Shown here piece by piece: positions 10,665-22,920 of a stretch of DNA of 64,000 bases (within the stretch, counting starts at the first letter, position 1; the number at the start of each line of letters is the position of its first letter). The translations under genes were made by a program, and so were the position numbers. The stretch covers positions 868,001 to 932,000 of the forward strand of contig JADNYJ010000002.1 in the NCBI GenBank assembly GCA_015501075.1, in the 5' to 3' direction. The notes beneath the pieces were generated by a model. The model searched no databases. It saw only the letters and a list, made by a program, of their open reading frames with translations, and was not told where the DNA came from. This stretch comes from Gymnopilus junonius (Eukaryota > Basidiomycota > Agaricomycetes > Agaricales > Galerinaceae).

Positions 10665-12195
10665 ATGTTGCGGCTTGCTGAGGGCACGCCTTTCCCTTGC
10701 ATCGGACAGTATCAAAACCTCGCAGCCGGGCTCTTGTTCATTTCCTCGCAAGTTCGTAGAGGGAACTTGTCTCTTGCTTGCAACGTCTTCCCATAACTCG
10801 CCTCAGTCAAAGCTCGCCCAAAGCCTTCGGGGCTCTCTGCGGCATTTGACCTCCAAAGCGCCCAATCCCAGCGATCTCAGCCATCGGGTATTTCGAAAGA
10901 GGCGGCTTCTATCAAAGGAGCCCTTAAGCAAAGGCGAATCCTTTGAAGACTTCCATTTTGTTACTCAAGCGGATATTGGTCCCATTTCTCTACCGGGTGT
11001 CCTTGATATCGGTACTACCGCAGGCCCTGGCCACAGCGATTCTGTGCATCGCACGCCTCATCGATCAGTAGTACTCACTGCCAACCACCATTTGCAATCG
11101 TCCACCACTCCCTCTTCATTACTTCCCCGCCTGGTTATTCCTGATTCTCCGCCAAACCGCGTCTCGAGTTATACTTCGAAGACTTTGACGACCTCTGAAG
11201 GTTCTCCCACATTTACGGAATTTGCTCAAATTGCTTCCAGTTTTCCCGAGCCTCCCAGTCATATCCCTGGTCCCCTGAGCTTACCTGCATGTGAGTGTGT
11301 CACTCAACTTGATCTTCACTGAGTTGAATCCGCATTGTACAGCTTCCCAGGCAATACTGGGTACAAATCTTTCTACCTTCAGCAATCGTCATATACCATC
11401 AATTGCGTCACCTATTTCTGAGGGTAATTCGGTTAGCATAGCTTCATTACAACGTATCAAAACGCGCGCAAAGGACTTTCTTCGCATTCCGTCCATCCTT
11501 TCTTGGAAAAGTAAACCATCATCATAGGTACTGCTCTCAACCATAAAGGCCTTCAACACTTCCGTCCTCTTTAAATTCTCATGGCTCTGTATTCCGGAAA
11601 GCGATCGGACGTCGTTGATTTTGGGGAGAGGCGGATTATTCAGGTGTCCAATGGTTTCAAAACAGGCCACCTAGGAGATCTCCAGTAAGTATCGTTGCAA
11701 CCAAATTAATCTTCCGCTGATGTTCTATAGCCCCCACCTCAACAAGAGCCACCTCCTGAATCGCAATATCACCCGTCGCCTCATGTGATCGAACAGAATA
11801 ATAATTTTGAATATGCATTATCGGCGGCACCCAATGTCCTTTACCAAAGATACAAGCAATATGGACAGGTATGCACAGCGCGGCTATTCTCCTTGTCGAC
11901 AAAGCATATTGACATTGCTTAAAAGCTCGGTGTCTTGGGATGGTGTTCTGAGTTTAGCGAACTGATTGATGCGTTGAAGGAGCTGGGCTTTCTTGGGAAT
12001 ATGTTCGTCACAACAAGGGCTCAAGCTCTGAAGACTTGTGAGGAAATATTGCAACTGAAGATGGAGGATGTTAAGATGCAGCTAATCACTATGTTCCTTA
12101 ATTCACAAGTTGCGAGACTGCGTCGTTTCCTAGACGCAGATCGCGTCTGGAACGATTACCCAGACCCACAGTTCCCTTTAGAACCCGGAAAATAG
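10665..12195 (+). CDS. Hypothetical protein, Ser/Pro-rich with conserved-looking helical C-terminus
   Basis: Not recognised. The start proposed is the ATG at 10665: exon 1 (10665-10751) joins in phase 0 to 10807 through an intron gttcgt...cctcag. Exon 2 (10807-11290) is Ser/Pro/Thr-rich. Exon 3 starts at 11343 and reads SIASLQRIKTRAKDFLRIP. The next junction (about 11505-11650) cannot be resolved; the frame meets a TAG at 11524-11526, so a longer intron or a 1-base break lies there. Later exons give a Pro-rich PPPQQEPPPESQ and a compact helical region, ALSAAPNVLYQRYKQYGQ, LGVLGWCSEFSELIDALKEL, GNMFVTTRAQALKTCEEI and QVARLRRFLDADRVW, ending at 12195. The C-terminal 120 residues look like a folded domain of unknown type. 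Confidence 0.6.
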
Positions 12196-12437
12196 TCTTT
12201 CGTTAATATTTGTACTGTAGTGTCTACTTGATCTTTTCCTTTGTAACATACATTTAATCCAATGGAGTCTGCCTCGTGCCCAAATGTGAAATTGCAGTAA
12301 ATCCCAAGTGAACGAAAACAAAGGTCTAATGTGTGCTGTACATTAAAGTATGATAAATAGATTTAGGTATACATAACGAGTTCAAACGATTATACAATCA
12401 ATGGTAAAAATGTCTGTCTTTGAAGTAGTTTTCATTC

Positions 12438-15400
12438 CTAATGCGATGTCGTAATACCGTTGTACTTGGTCCAGGAGTCGTTGGAATGCTGATTACTTGG
12501 TCTCGTCATCTTTAAACCTCTGAGGTCGAGTGGGGCTTCTCGAGGAGGTTCGGGAAGGGGATTATTAAGAAGAGGTCGTGAGATCGGTGGAGATGGCCTG
12601 TAGTCAGAAGGAGCATTTGGAAATGATCGATATACATGTTCGTAGGGTTCATAAGAAGAAATTGAATCGGGTATGCTGGGTATCGATGCTGGTGAAGAAT
12701 AAATAATTGGTGGAGGCGCGGTTGGCATTGAGTGGTAAATTTGGTGCCCACTGGTTTGAAATGGTGTCTGAACCACGTACGCAGTGTGGCTAGAGCCATA
12801 TACTGCGCTGTGGGTCGGAGCATCATCACTTCTGGAGCTACTTGAACTGGAGTCAGGGATGACGTTGTTAGCCATTGCATTAGGCTCGAGGCCATACATG
12901 CTACGGGCTTTCCAAAGACGTTCAATTTCCCAAGATTCCTTGGCTCGTACGGCATTCATTTCTGCAGCGGAAGGTAATTCGGATGTTGGTCTCACGGTAA
13001 TTGAGGGGTTCCGCTCAAGGCGAAGGGTTGGTGGATTAACGGGATTAACGACAGGGACGAAATTATCAACAGGTGGGCGAGTGCCATTGATGCTCCCCAT
13101 GTGATTAGTAGATGAAGGCGAATCAAATGCACTGCGTCGCCTTTCTGACTTGTGCTCTCGGTAATCGTCATGGGTCTGACTGCTCTTTTCTTCGCGGTAA
13201 GAACTCTCTTCATGTCGGTGAGGGATTAACTGCCCATTAGATCTAGACTTCGTATACTCGTCCAGGTATTGGGCGGGCTGCTTCGACGACCTATGAGAAG
13301 GTCGGTAATGACCATTCTCCGCTTCAGTCTTCAGCTTTGAGTCCCTCTTTGTCTCTGCACGATAGCTATGGTCATTAGTTCTCGACCTAGGTTCGTCGCC
13401 CCTCGAAGTGTGTTCATAATCACGGGATCCTCGGTCATAGTCCATGGGCCGAGGATCCTGTTCCCTGGACCGCCTTTCATGGTATTTAGGTTTTTGTTCG
13501 TCGCGCGACTTGAGTTCATGGTCTTTTGATATCGTATCATGATATGTAGCTCTTGTCTCCTGAAGTCTCTGCTCCTGGCTTTTGGAGACCTGCTCACTCC
13601 CCTTCACTTTCTGATCATCCCTTTGCCCCTTGCCATAGGCCTTAGATGCACGTTCATACTCCCGCGATCGGTAGTCATCCTTAGGCCTTCGTTCGACCAC
13701 TTGCTTTCTAGATCTTCGTTCATACCTTTGCTCATGGTCTTTGACTGCGCGTTCATAATCTCCAGTCTTCTGTTCATCCTTGGATATCTGATGGTAGTCG
13801 TTAGATGCACGCTCGTAGTCCCTTTGCCTACGACTATCTTTAGTCCCTCGGTCATAGTCCTTCGACCTACGCTCGTAGTCTCGGGATCTTCGATCATCCC
13901 TATGTTTCGGTTCGTAGTCGTCGGAGGATCTGCGTTGCGACTCCCTCCTATAGTCATGGTCCTTTGACCGACGATCTTGGTCTCGCGATTTATGCGCCTG
14001 CTCCTTATGCCTCGACGAAGATATTTCCTTCTTCCCTTTAACTTCAACGGATTCCACAACTTCCCATTGCTGGCCTGCTGCCATAATGGTCTCACTGGAC
14101 GCATAGACGTGGCCCGATAGGCTTCGTACCAGCTTGAAAGTTTCAGTCTGCCGACTTGGCGAAGGGTTAGCAGGAGAAAACTTTTTCCCGTCGCCTGTGC
14201 TCTTGGGAGGAAGGGTTGGAGCATCAGACATAGCAATTGACAGTCGATGATCATAAGGCGTCGGTGGATTGGCAATGATCGAAGACACTGACAGGGGCGA
14301 ACCCTCATATTCCTTCGTGGTAGGCTGCTCTTTCGAACCAGAAGCAGTCGAGGCATGCTTGGTACTTGGAAAAGGAATACGGACAGGCGCAGATTCCGTA
14401 CGAGAATAGGAGCGGGTCGGTTTGGTCGATTGATGTATGGAAGTAGAAGCCTCAGCATACACGTCCTGAACTTGTCCATTTACAGCATGGTCCAAGTTAC
14501 GATTGCGAATTGTGGAAGGCGAATCGCTCTTTCTAGACTTGGATGACTGTGACTGGGAAGCTACCCTCTGCTGTCTTTCGTTGTGAGCGGGGAGGTGTAC
14601 TGGCGTCGATTGCGTGCGAGTGCTTTCCAGACCGGTATGCGTCGAAAAATGTTCAGGAGTTGCCGTTTTAATCTTAGATATTGTCCTCTTTGGCTTTTCA
14701 GAGTCCTGGTTAGATTGGCTTGGCGATGCCATGGCCTGGGTGTGACCATGAACAGGAGGATCAAAATTATCAAAATTATCTCTACTCCGATGTTGTTCAT
14801 TTTGTGCATGGCTTTTCTTGGGAGAAAAAATTTCCTTAAGCTCCACAGGTGGTTGTGGGAGCTCTGATTTTTGCACCGTATCTTTTGAAGATTCCATGGA
14901 TGGCGGCGATAACGCCTCTTCCACGGCCTGAGCTGCTCGCATGTCTGACAATCTCAATTGGGACAACTCAGGCGTGGCCAGTTGAGGAGGTGGGAGTGGT
15001 TTGTCGAAGCGCAATACGCGCTCAGGCATCCCTTGTTGGACATCTGCAGGTACCTGAGAAGAGTGCTGGTCCGCAGGCGACTCATGCATATGGCTCAAAG
15101 TGATGTCCATCTCTTTGGGTTTCTCCGGCGGAAGAGGTGCTGCATCAACTGCTGGCGTCTCCGTCGCAGACGCTTCGGTTTCCGGAAGATCTGGATTAGC
15201 GACTGTGAGTCTACCCATGGAAAAGGGGGTATCAACGGAGTCAAGGGAGGCTTTGTCTTCATTTTCAGCGGAAATTTCCACTGCAGCAAGCGCGCCTTGT
15301 TCTATAGGTTCAACTGACGGCGGGGGAACTCGCTTCACAGAATCGCGATGAGATTTGCTGGGAGAAGACCGTTCACCGTCAAGCTTGGATTCTTCGTAAC

Positions 15401-16814
15401 CTTTGGTATCACGGGTGTCAATGTGGTGCCACCATTCAGATGCCGGACCTTGCTCCGCCGCTGGCTTCCTTAATGAAGTGAATTTCTTCACAAGGCGATC
15501 CAGCATGCTCCCGCGTTTTTCCTTCTTTGGAGTCGGCTGCATAGAAGAGAATATCGGAGCTGGCGCTACAGACATACGTTTCGGCAAAGACGTCGAGTCC
15601 AAAGGTAAAATCTCTCTAGACGGCGCTATAAGCACATGATTTACTGGAGTGGCAGGAGCGGAGGCAGTCTTTCGATCACTTTCACCTAGTTGATGGTCAG
15701 AAGTACTTGCAGCGGTTTGAGTACGACGTTTGCTCAGTTTACGAGGCATCTGGATTTCAGGCTGACCGGCTTGGAGGTGCACCGCAGACGTCGACTGAGA
15801 CAATGGGGAAGGCGTGACAGACTTATGTCGACTATGCATGGTAGTCATACTGGCACGCCGTGGTCGACTCGAAACCTACATAGTACATAATTCATAATTA
15901 GATTATTAACATAAAGATTTGAATATGACATACATCATGGACATCAGCCGCAACCGTAGTGGTCTGTCCAATGTCATAAGGTGATTGATGATGCCAATTC
16001 GTTCCCCAAGGATCCGTCACATCCAAAAGATCGACATTGTCTGGCGCGGTTTGCGATGTCTTCCGGGACCTGGGCTTCCCTCCTTCACCTACACGCGTCT
16101 GCGACGACGTCGGAGTGGGCAGAGGCGAATGAGAAGCCGTTCGGCTGGACTCAGCGCCATCATCGACGTGTTCTGCCGAAGAGGACGTATGCATGGGAGG
16201 GAAGGAGGGAGAAAAGAATGTGGGGGGACGCATGGAAGGCTTCTTTTGAGACGGGGGGATGAGATGGTGATTTCTATACCAACGTGGACCTAATGGATTA
16301 TGAAGAGGGTATTTGACCTTAAGCGCGGGAAGTGGGACAGCTGCCCAAGGACCATTCTCTGCCCAGTTGGGATTCTCTCTCGTGTCAGCGATGACAGAAC
16401 GCGATGGAGCCAGGCGAGGAATGCTTCTCCTCTCTGGATGATCTGGGAATTGTGAAGATTCGCCTCGGTAATCGCTTTCACTCATGATCGAGGTAGAGGG
16501 GACACGGGGCAAGTCAGGCGGGTTGGGATTAACAGGAGGGGCCGTTGTTGAACGTTTCACGGATTTACGGGACCAAATGGAAGTGCCAGATTTTGATTTT
16601 CGCTTCGATAATTTGCGCTCCGAGATCTCTACCCTCTCCATGTCTTCATAGAAAGCCATAAGTTCCTCCGGGGAGGTCTGTGTGGGGGATTCTGGACCTT
16701 GCGACTAGAAACGGGATAGTGCATGGTTAGTAGCCCATCAAATAGGAAGATAGCAAGAAAACGAACGTCCTCATAAGGCTCTGCGACCACCATAGGGCTG
16801 CGATAGAGCGCCAT
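12438..16814 (-). CDS. Large disordered hypothetical protein with Arg/Asp/Tyr-rich repeats (1,418 aa)
   Basis: Three exons, 16814-16767, 16704-15934 and 15875-12438, join in frame (introns with donors gttcgt and gtatgt) to 1,418 residues. It begins MALYRSPMVVAEPYED. An early basic block, ERKLSKRKSKSGTSIWSRK, is followed by short motifs such as ENPNWAENGPWAAV and LHNPLGPRWYRNHHL that look like conserved linear motifs. The middle, about 13,330-14,020, is a degenerate repeat of 9-11 residues (RRSRDYERRSKDYDRG type) rich in Arg, Lys, Asp and Tyr. The rest is Ser/Pro/Thr-rich. No enzyme or known domain was seen. The composition suggests a scaffold or RNA/condensate-type protein, but that is only inference. 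It is divergent from ADE5,7. Confidence 0.75.
13330..14020 (-). repeat. Degenerate coding repeat, RSRDYER/SKDYDRG units
   Basis: On the minus strand this stretch encodes some 20 imperfect copies of a 9-11-residue unit around DYERRSKDY, with related cores such as RDYERASNDY, GDYERAVKDHEQ and REYERASKAY. The DNA repeats are diverged rather than recent tandem copies. The units are highly charged with regularly spaced tyrosines. Confidence 0.7.
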
Positions 16815-17304
16815 CCCCGCCAGAAATTAGGGTATAGAAAGAGAACGGTGAAGGTCAATCGCCGCAAGTCCAACTTTGGTACGGAGTTGTTGCAGCACGT
16901 GCCATCCTGCAGGCGACATCAATGGCACATGCATCCCCCGCTGTCAACCTGCATTCGAATTGCGACCACCATTGACAACGACGGCGACGGCGACGACGCA
17001 GCAATAGTCTGAAGACATACCTCTGTATACATTCGCTTCTTTAATTTCTTTTTTTCAACGCGGCAGTGCCCTGGATCAGTTACATACCCCACAAGAAGCG
17101 GCCGCGTGTTGAACACATTCACTCAGATTATATACATAATGAACATCCGATAGTCCATCAATGAACCCTGTACGTTGGCTGTAAGTAAGAGCCCACAGTG
17201 ATGACAGCCCTCGCAGACGCGGTTACGGCTGGTGTCCCGGGTCCCGATCGCGATTATTTCCCAATCTGGGTTTGCTCAATTTACATTTGCATTTTCATCT
17301 TATC
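16815..17304. promoter_or_regulatory. Divergent promoter region between the large disordered-protein gene and ADE5,7
   Basis: About 490 bp lie between the two start codons, with no supported ORF. No specific operator could be assigned with confidence. Confidence 0.4.
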
Positions 17305-20136
17305 ATGTCCGTCCGGATTCTGGTCCTAGGTAGTGGGGGAAGGGAACACGCTCTCACTTGGAGACTCGCCCAGTCTCCCATCCTGGACCACATCTACGTT
17401 TGTCCGGGAAATCCAGGAACTAGTCAAGAGCCAAAAACATCCAACGTCACTGACATCTCCCCCAGCGACTTTCCAAGGTTGGTCGAGTTTGCCGTCCAGC
17501 ACCAGGTGAATCATTCGTTCAACAACAGAAATTCTGCCTGTTCTCACTTTTCCCGCTTTTCTACTTAGATAAACCTTGTTGTCCCTGGTCCAGAGCAACC
17601 TCTCGTCGATGGCGTTGAAGGCTTTTTCCGCAAAGGTTTTTTAACACCGTTTACTAGTATTTTCATCTTAACAGTTGGTTTAGTTGGCATTCCGGTTTTT
17701 GGTCCCAGCTCTTTAGCTTCCAGAATGGAAGGTTCCAAGGCCTTCTCAAAAGACTTTATGGCACGACACAACATCCCGACTGCCAAGTTCAAGACTTTCA
17801 AGTCGTCGGAGATAGATGCAGCCATTCATTATGTCAAGACATGTGGACATCGAGTCGTCCTCAAAGCCAGTGGGTTGGCTGCTGGTAAGGGTGTTCTCAT
17901 CCCTGAATCAACAGAAGAAGCTGTTTTAGGCCTAAAAGAGATCATGGTTGCTAATGTTTTCGGAGATGCGGGTATGACTATCTATGGCTTGACTTGTCTG
18001 ACTACCTGCCTAACATTGTCTTAACAGGAAGTGAGGTTGTTATTGAGGAACTGCTCACTGGCCCAGAGATATCTGTATTAGCAATGTCTGATGGCTATTC
18101 TATCGTTACACTTCCTGCAGCTCAAGATCACAAACGAATTGGCGAGGGTGATACTGGTCTGAACACAGGAGGGATGGGGGCCTATGTCCCAGCCCCTGTG
18201 GCAACGCCCGAAATTCTAGAAAAAGTCGTGAAAGAGGCACTGCGTCCAACGATAGATGGGATGAGAAAAGAAGGTTTGCCTGTAACCGGCTCTCTGCTCA
18301 GGGCGTCGTTCTGAAATAGTACATGTGCTTCAGGTTTCCCATTCCTTGGAATATTGTTTACAGGATTCATGCTCACCTCAGATGGTCCCAAGGTCCTAGA
18401 ATACAACGTCCGTTTCGGAGACCCAGAAACAGAAGCCCTCATGCTTTTATTAGACAATGACGTTGATCTGGCCGCTTTACTGCTTGTAAGTAGCAGGGTC
18501 AGCATATACTATCTTTGCTGATCGATAAATTAGGCCTGTGCCGAGCATCGACTGGACTCTGTCCCAGTCAAATTCCGCGACGATGTTGCAGTCACAGTTG
18601 TTTTAGCATCTGAGGGTTACCCAGGAAGTTACGAAAAAGGGCGAAAAATAACTTTTGGGAATATTCCTCCCAGTAGGTCAACACTTTCTGATTACTTATT
18701 GGTATTGCTCACCGTTGTGAAAGACGTCGTGGTCTTCCATGCTGGAACGAAACAGTCAGGCGACGACATCGTTACCGCTGGCGGGCGTGTCCTGGCTGTT
18801 ACAGCATTTGCGCCGACTTTGGAGGGTGCTTTAAAAATTGTATACACCGGTGTTGACCAGGTATCATTCGAAGGGAAGACCTATCGTCGCGATATTGCTC
18901 ATCGGTGAATATTGCGCCTCCTTTGACTGTAAGCCGTACTTACCCTAGTGCGAAAACAGTGCCCTGAACGACACAGGCAATAAAACTGTCGGTTTGACAT
19001 ACGCCCAAGCTGGCGTATCCGTCGATGCCGGCAATGCACTTGTGGAATCCATCAAACCGTTTGTACGAGGGACCTCCAGACCTGGTGCAGATGCCGAGAT
19101 TGGTGGGTTCGGGGGCGTCTTCGATCTGAAAGCTTGCGGATTCGAAGACCCAGTCTTGGTCAGTGGTACAGATGGTGTCGGGACAAAATTACGGTTGGCC
19201 GTCGATGTTGGTATTCATGACCTCGTTGGTATGCAAGCTACCCCTTCTCAACGTTGATGATATGTCTGAACCACGTATAGGCATTGACCTTGTGGCAATG
19301 TCGGTCAATGACCTTCTTGTTCAAGGGGCCGAACCCTTGTATTTCTTGGATTATTACGGCTGCAGCAGGCTAGATGTCCTGGTGGCAACAGAGGTCGTCA
19401 AAGGTATCGCTGAAGGATGCAAGCAAGCACGGTGCGCTTTAATCGGAGGAGAGACAGCTGAAATGCCTGGCATGTATATGGAAGGTGAGACATATCTTCT
19501 CTAAAATAGGAAAGCATGCTTAGAATCGAATCAGGGGACTACGATCTTGCCGGTTTTGCAGTCGGTGCTGTAGAAAGGAACATGATTCTCCCTTGCCCAG
19601 ACATTGTGGCAGGAGATGTTCTTCTCGGTGTCGCTTCATCTGGTTTGCATTCGAACGGATTTTCCTTGGTTCGAAAGATTATTGCCGTATCTGGTCTATC
19701 CTATTCTTCTCCCTGCCCATGGAAGCCTGACACTGATTTGGGAAGAGTACTACTTGAGCCTACCCAAATTTACATTTCTCAAATCCTCCCGGCCGCTAAA
19801 CGTGGTCTGTTAAAGGGGATGTCTCACATAACAGGAGGAGGGTTCATTGAAAACATCCCTAGAGTCCTACCAAAGCACTTGGGCTGTTTTGTGGACGCAT
19901 CAACCTGGGACCTTCCACCCGTCTTCCGGTTCTTGATGAAGACAGGCAACGTTGACCCACTTGAAATGGCCCGAACATTCAATAATGGGATAGGGATGGT
20001 TCTTGTAGTAGATCCTGGCCAGGTAGATGAAGTCATCCAAGCTTTACAGACGAGTCCGTCTGCTGTCTACCGCATTGGAGAAGTCACGGACAGACCAGGG
20101 GTGGAAATGAGGAATATATTGAGATGGGCTGCATGA
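17305..20136 (+). CDS. ADE5,7: Bifunctional phosphoribosylamine-glycine ligase / phosphoribosylformylglycinamidine cyclo-ligase
   Basis: Fused GARS-AIRS enzyme catalysing steps 2 and 5 of de novo purine synthesis in the cytosol. The ATG at 17305 opens [19 protein letters not shown], the GARS N-terminal loop. ATP-grasp motifs follow: [70 protein letters not shown] and [11 protein letters not shown]. After HAGTK and [11 protein letters not shown] the AIRS half starts at about 18,990 with [17 protein letters not shown], then [66 protein letters not shown] and [11 protein letters not shown]. About ten introns of 45-65 nt are present, all in phase. The order and completeness match yeast ADE5,7. 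No disruption was seen. Confidence 0.97.
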
Positions 20137-20542
20137 ATTAGCATATGGAGATCATAGAGATTATTACAATGTCGACCATGACATTGCTACGTATAATGGA
20201 AAACAACAATGATGTGGAAATGTGAGATATGTCTTTTATGTGAGTAAGAGAGTCAGGGTCAATGAAGAAAGCAGTAATGATGTGAAGGAAAACAAATAAC
20301 AACGAGACGGATGTGTCTAATAAGAAAGGAACAGAATGATCGAGCTTGCTAATTTTGTGCCAGGCATAAGAAAGATAAAGAGGAGCAAAACCGCAGACGT
20401 AAATATACAATCACAGAATGGAAAGAAATAGATATAACTCAGAGCGTTAAGCCAAGACAACCTAGAAAGAGTGTGTAGGAGATAAAAAGTAGTGCACTCG
20501 TCCATCAATGCAGAGCAGATAGGTTCAAAATGAAAAAAAAAT

Positions 20543-22712
20543 CTAAGCAGAAACAGAAACCTCCTTAGATATATCAGCAGTGGCACCAGTTGCAGCGGCG
20601 GCGGCGGCGAAGGACATGACGGGGAGTTTCGCGACATTATTGACAATGTGCTGGCCTTGAGCAGATGTAGTATTTTCGTGAGAAGATCCATTAGCTTCAG
20701 CCTTAGTCTCCTGAAATGATGGTTCAGAATCGCAGCTTTCAGATGTATTTCTTTTAATGGTTTCTTACCTTCACGGTGTTGCCTCGAGTGAGCTCAGGAG
20801 TAGGGCCACGGGGACTTGACTCCTTGCTACCTTCCTTACGAACAGGTGGAGGAGCCTGCAGGACCTGAGCGGCAGTCGGCCCACTGAGTATAGCACCGTT
20901 AACTCTAGGAGGGGTAATTGTGCCTGCGAGAACAGGGAATTCATCTGCGCGAGGAACTCGCTGTTGTGGCTGTGGCTTAAATGAAGCAGCCTTTTTGTGG
21001 CCATTGGCTCCATTGGATTGCTTAGAGCCCTGTTGGAACTTTGGCCGATTTCCAGCATCACTGGAGTGAGATCGGCTGGAGCCTTCCACCCCATTCTTCT
21101 GTCGCGACAGGTCCTAAAAAAGTTTCGTCAATATTTAAAGAGAGCGACAAATAAATAAACCGCATACATCGCGAATGGTCATATTTCCCAGCTTGGACTC
21201 AAGATTGCCGAGCCCATTTGGCCCATTCACATGCGATCGAGCTCGGGGTGCGCCTCCCCGTGGCGGTGCGAAGGAAGATTGTGTTGGCGTGCCTACACTC
21301 TCGGGAAGTACATGCGGAAAACGGCAATCATCACTGCGAAGGCTCAGTGTTCAAAACATTCACTTGCGGCAAAAAAGCTTACCCATTTTTGCATCTTCCA
21401 GACGGGAAGAAAAGGCACGGAGGCTTCCGGGAGCCGAATGAGGGTCGGCGTCCAGATCCACGGCGATGTCCGTTACCACCTTCACGATGGTTCGGTTGAA
21501 CATTATAATTTTCTGTTTGAGCCTCAGGTAGCCTCGTGCCGTTAGCATCTGGATAATTGACGTTCGACGGCGGTACCGGCAAGGGATATGGAGCAGAAGC
21601 ATCCTGGTGCAAAGGGAAAGGTGGGACGGAAGATGGATTATATAAGTTAGGATGAGAAGGTGGTGCCGGGTGAGATGCATGGGGGTGCAAAGGTGGTAAA
21701 GCAGGAATTGGCTGAATGCCGACGGGTACTTGACCAGGATGAGGATAGACGGGAGGAGAAAGAGGTCCATAGGGAACGGGCGGAGGGGGGGCGCCATTTG
21801 GACTGAAGTGTCCTAGCGATGGAGACACGACTTCAGAAGGCGTGCGGGTGTGCATAATGGGTGGCCCAGGAGGAGGAGACATAGGATGGCCAGCAGGGGG
21901 TTGGAAGTTAGGTGGTGACGGATAAAACTGGGGCACATATTGGTGACCCAAGGAGTCATAAGGAGGATACGGAGCCGGGGGCATGGGTCCTTGGAAGTAA
22001 GGTGTTTGAGGATGCGCGAACATGCACTGGGCGCCATAACGACAAGCAGGGAAGTACCTGCACGGTATTAATCTCGCAATCTCTGGAGGTGGAAGGTTAC
22101 CCAGGCCGTTAGGGCTTCCATCAGTAGGCGGCTGTGGCTGCGAGGGAGGATAGTATACAACGGATTCATTGACAGTTGAAAGGGATGGATTAATAGTTGG
22201 ATAATAAGTATAGGCATCAGACTGAGGGGGGGCGTAAAATGATTTTCCTCCTTCAAGCTCGTTGTACGCAGCTTGATGGGTGGTCATGTCATTTGGCGTC
22301 GTTTTGTTTTGAGCGGTCTGGAGCAGTTCGAGGACGACAGGGTCCGAAGTGTGGGATTCAGGAGGGCCTTGGCTGGAGGGGGTTAAGGGATTTGCACCTA
22401 GAGGGAAAAGAAAGGTCAGAAAGGATATTAAATACGTGTCACTGACGACACACCTTTTTCCAACAAAACTCTAACAACCTCGACACGACCGTTCCTCACA
22501 GCCTCGATGAGAGGGGTTACCCCGGCGTGATCTAATACAAAGCAAAAAGAAAAAATCAGTTGAATGAATATCCTGATTGAACGCAAAGATAAACAGCCAC
22601 GATGGCGATACATACCTTTGATTTCGATGTCGACGGCGGATGGCTCATTGAGGAGCTCGAGAACTTTTTGGACATCACCATCGGAGGCAGCCTTCCAGAG
22701 TGGAGAAACCAT
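20543..22712 (-). CDS. Ankyrin-repeat and CCCH zinc-finger protein
   Basis: The start MVSPLWKAASDGDVQKVL (22712) opens an ankyrin pair; the second repeat is DHAGVTPLIEAVRNGRVEVV with LLEKG. A linker leads to a first zinc finger, CRYFPACRYGAQCMFAH (C-x5-C-x5-C-x3-H), at about 22,000-22,060. After a Pro-rich stretch a second finger, CLFFPSGRCKNGDDCRFPH (C-x7-C-x5-C-x3-H), is split by an intron after CKNG. The C-terminal part is Ser/Pro-rich (ADEFPVLAGTITPP) and ends in a short Ala-rich helix. Ankyrin plus tandem CCCH resembles plant and fungal RNA-binding regulators of mRNA stability; the target RNA is unknown. It converges on ADE5,7, with about 400 bp between the stops. Confidence 0.82.
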
Positions 22713-22920
22713 TGAAGAAAAGATTGGAGGACGGGGGAAGTGAGAAAGGACAAGAACGAATGATTCACGAGAGAAACCGTTTCGACACCGGAGCGTTCGG
22801 AAAAAAATGAGCGAAAAAAAATCACCAAAGCGTGGGCACTTTGAGATCGATCTTTCTGTGACGTGACTCTTTCCTTATTCAGTTATTGCTTGTATATAAT
22901 TCTATGATTCTATCTTCTAA

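Noticed and set aside
13539..13967. 142-codon ORF on the plus strand opposite the repeat region
   Set aside because: Shadow of the repeat-rich coding sequence on the minus strand; codon content is explained by that gene.
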